A stretch of DNA of 64,000 nucleotides from Clostridiales bacterium (lineage in GTDB: Bacteria; Bacillota; Clostridia; Lachnospirales; Lachnospiraceae): positions 1 to 64,000 of the forward strand of contig JAJQIK010000011.1 in the NCBI GenBank assembly GCA_021199255.1, in the 5' to 3' direction. The notes beneath the pieces are model-generated. The model made no database searches. It was given only the letters and a program-made list of their open reading frames with translations, and was not told the DNA's origin. The number at the start of each line of letters is the position of its first letter. The stretch's first letter is position 1. Below, one piece after another: positions 62,940-64,000 of this stretch. The translations under genes were made by a program, and so were the position numbers.

Positions 62940-64000
62940 AAGGCAAATCCGTATTTACGAATGTGTTCCGCTGAAATTCCCTTTTCCAGCAAATACGCAT
63001 CATATTTTTTGTCTTCAATTTGCTCTAACGCCGCCCGTACCGTATCCCGCAAAGTTCCGCCATCGTCCGGGTCATACACTTTAAATTCCAGAATTATGGC
63101 GTCGTCCGTTTTCTTTAAAGGCTCTAATATCACATCATATCGCCCAAAGCCGCTTTCCCGGTTGGACTGCACCACATATTGCTCGGATAAATCTACCAGC
63201 AGCCCCAACACAAAACCATGATAGAACCGCTCCGGCTCCACATAATCCGAGGCTCTTTTCCCCGTATCAAAATAGCTGAACGTAGCAAGCGCCACGCGAT
63301 TCATATAAATATTCATGGCTTTTTTATCATCCAGCAGCAAAGCCTTCACAAAATCATTGTAATCATTCTCCGCAGGTAAAAACCAACCGCGCACCATACT
63401 GTCAAACATACGTTCCACTTCATAATTGGTCAGGGCAAGCTCATAGAGCGGTTCCCGTCTACTGGCAATCTTTCCCATATCCTCATAATTAATTACCTTT
63501 AAATATCCGCTCGCCAGTAGCAGGCTCCAAATAGCCGCTTCGCTGTTATCCAACTGGTCATATACGATCTGCTCGTCAATAGAACATCTAAGATGTTCTC
63601 CCTTCAAAAGTCCCTCAAAAGATATCTTAATCCGCCTGCTTCCCTCCCGTATCAACTTTCCTGCTAAACTATTGGAGCTGGTATTAGCCCAATAAGTACT
63701 GAACTTATTTTTATCTATAAAGTTCAAAATGGACCATGGATTATAAATATCCTGATGCTCTCCAAAAATAAACCCATCATACCATCGTTTTACTTCATCT
63801 CTTTCACTGCTGAGCCCGCACTCGTCAAGCGCTGCAAACACCTCCTCCTCCGTAAAACCGAAAGCAGTTGCGTACTTATCGGAGGTAGTGGTTACCACCT
63901 CTAAATTATTCAAGTCCGAAAAAATTGACTCTTTACTGACTCTGGTGATCCCCGTCATAATTCCGCGTTCCAGCCATAGATTTGTTTTAAATGTGGAATT
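62912..64000 (-). CDS. AAA-ATPase-like / PD-(D/E)XK nuclease protein, 5' end outside the window
   Basis: The frame stays open upstream of 63958 to the window edge (FKTNLWLERGIMTGITRVSK), so the N-terminal P-loop part is missing here. The visible part has the family segment RWYDGFIFGEHQDIYNPWS. A C-terminal PD-(D/E)XK nuclease-like domain has YDVILEPL and AIILEFKVY as likely catalytic D and ExK. These proteins are common, multi-copy and often variable in Bacteroidota and Clostridia; their role is not established. The gene is convergent with the SGNH gene. Confidence 0.85.
   Translation of the reverse strand, partial: NSTFKTNLWLERGIMTGITRVSKESIFSDLNNLEVVTTTSDKYATAFGFTEEEVFAALDECGLSSERDEVKRWYDGFIFGEHQDIYNPWSILNFIDKNKFSTYWANTSSNSLAGKLIREGSRRIKISFEGLLKGEHLRCSIDEQIVYDQLDNSEAAIWSLLLASGYLKVINYEDMGKIASRREPLYELALTNYEVERMFDSMVRGWFLPAENDYNDFVKALLLDDKKAMNIYMNRVALATFSYFDTGKRASDYVEPERFYHGFVLGLLVDLSEQYVVQSNRESGFGRYDVILEPLKKTDDAIILEFKVYDPDDGGTLRDTVRAALEQIEDKKYDAYLLEKGISAEHIRKYGFAFQGKTVLIG

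Noticed and set aside
1-64000. CRISPR array, prophage or insertion sequence
   Set aside because: No regularly spaced direct repeats, no cas genes, no phage structural genes and no transposase were found. The only recombinase is the one at 29416-30015.

Overview
The window looks like chromosomal DNA of a spore-forming, anaerobic Clostridia of the Lachnospiraceae type. Pointers are the large SRP RNA with an Alu domain, SpmB, a split transketolase, an AraR-type GntR/LacI regulator, lineage-typical proteins (a DUF5711-like protein, a CdaR-like regulator), strong AGGAGG ribosome binding sites and canonical sigma-A promoters. Most genes lie on the minus strand. The species cannot be named from sequence alone.

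Layout. 1-128: promoter and leader of what is probably an rRNA operon leaving the window to the left. 179-8406: housekeeping genes (CvpA-like, DUF5711-like, LysM, and a pfk-dnaX-ybaB-recR-galM run, tadA). 8482-8985: tRNA-Ser(CGA) and SRP RNA on the plus strand, each with its own promoter. 9018-25691: a lineage-specific protein, a CdaR-like regulator, an MsmX/UgpC-type ATPase, a CopZ-like protein, GGDEF and HD-GYP proteins, D-lactate dehydrogenase, metG, a three-gene envelope operon of unknown function, and methionine aminopeptidase. 25985-30015: an AT-rich accessory block holding a SGNH/AlgX-like protein, an MBOAT acyltransferase and a serine recombinase. 30573-32325: a BlaR1/BlaI-like pair.

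32503-40220 is an L-arabinose catabolic operon: araA-araB-araD, both transketolase halves and ribulose-5-phosphate epimerase, with araR upstream. AraR-type operators overlap the araA promoter, so arabinose can be taken into the pentose phosphate pathway from one transcript. 40416-53356 holds a chemoreceptor, a YtfQRT-YjfF-type sugar ABC transporter, a second AraR-like regulator, and a histidine kinase / binding lipoprotein / AraC-type response regulator set like the AraPST three-component sensor. 53518-64000 holds a diguanylate cyclase, a DUF885 peptidase-like protein, a FabT-like MarR regulator, a membrane-anchored Mrr-type nuclease, a GH27 alpha-galactosidase, a solo spmB, a membrane protein with a G11 tract, a SGNH esterase and a partial AAA-ATPase/PD-(D/E)XK gene.

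The strongest new signal is at 29254-29392. Two perfect 15-bp inverted repeats enclose 109 bp that carry an extended -10 promoter. The segment lies between an acyltransferase operon and a serine recombinase gene. In the orientation present here the promoter points away from the operon, so this reads as a phase-variable promoter switch caught in the OFF state. Other points of interest are the G11 tract, two kinds of structured intergenic repeat, the duplicated arabinose sensing circuitry and the unknown envelope operon.
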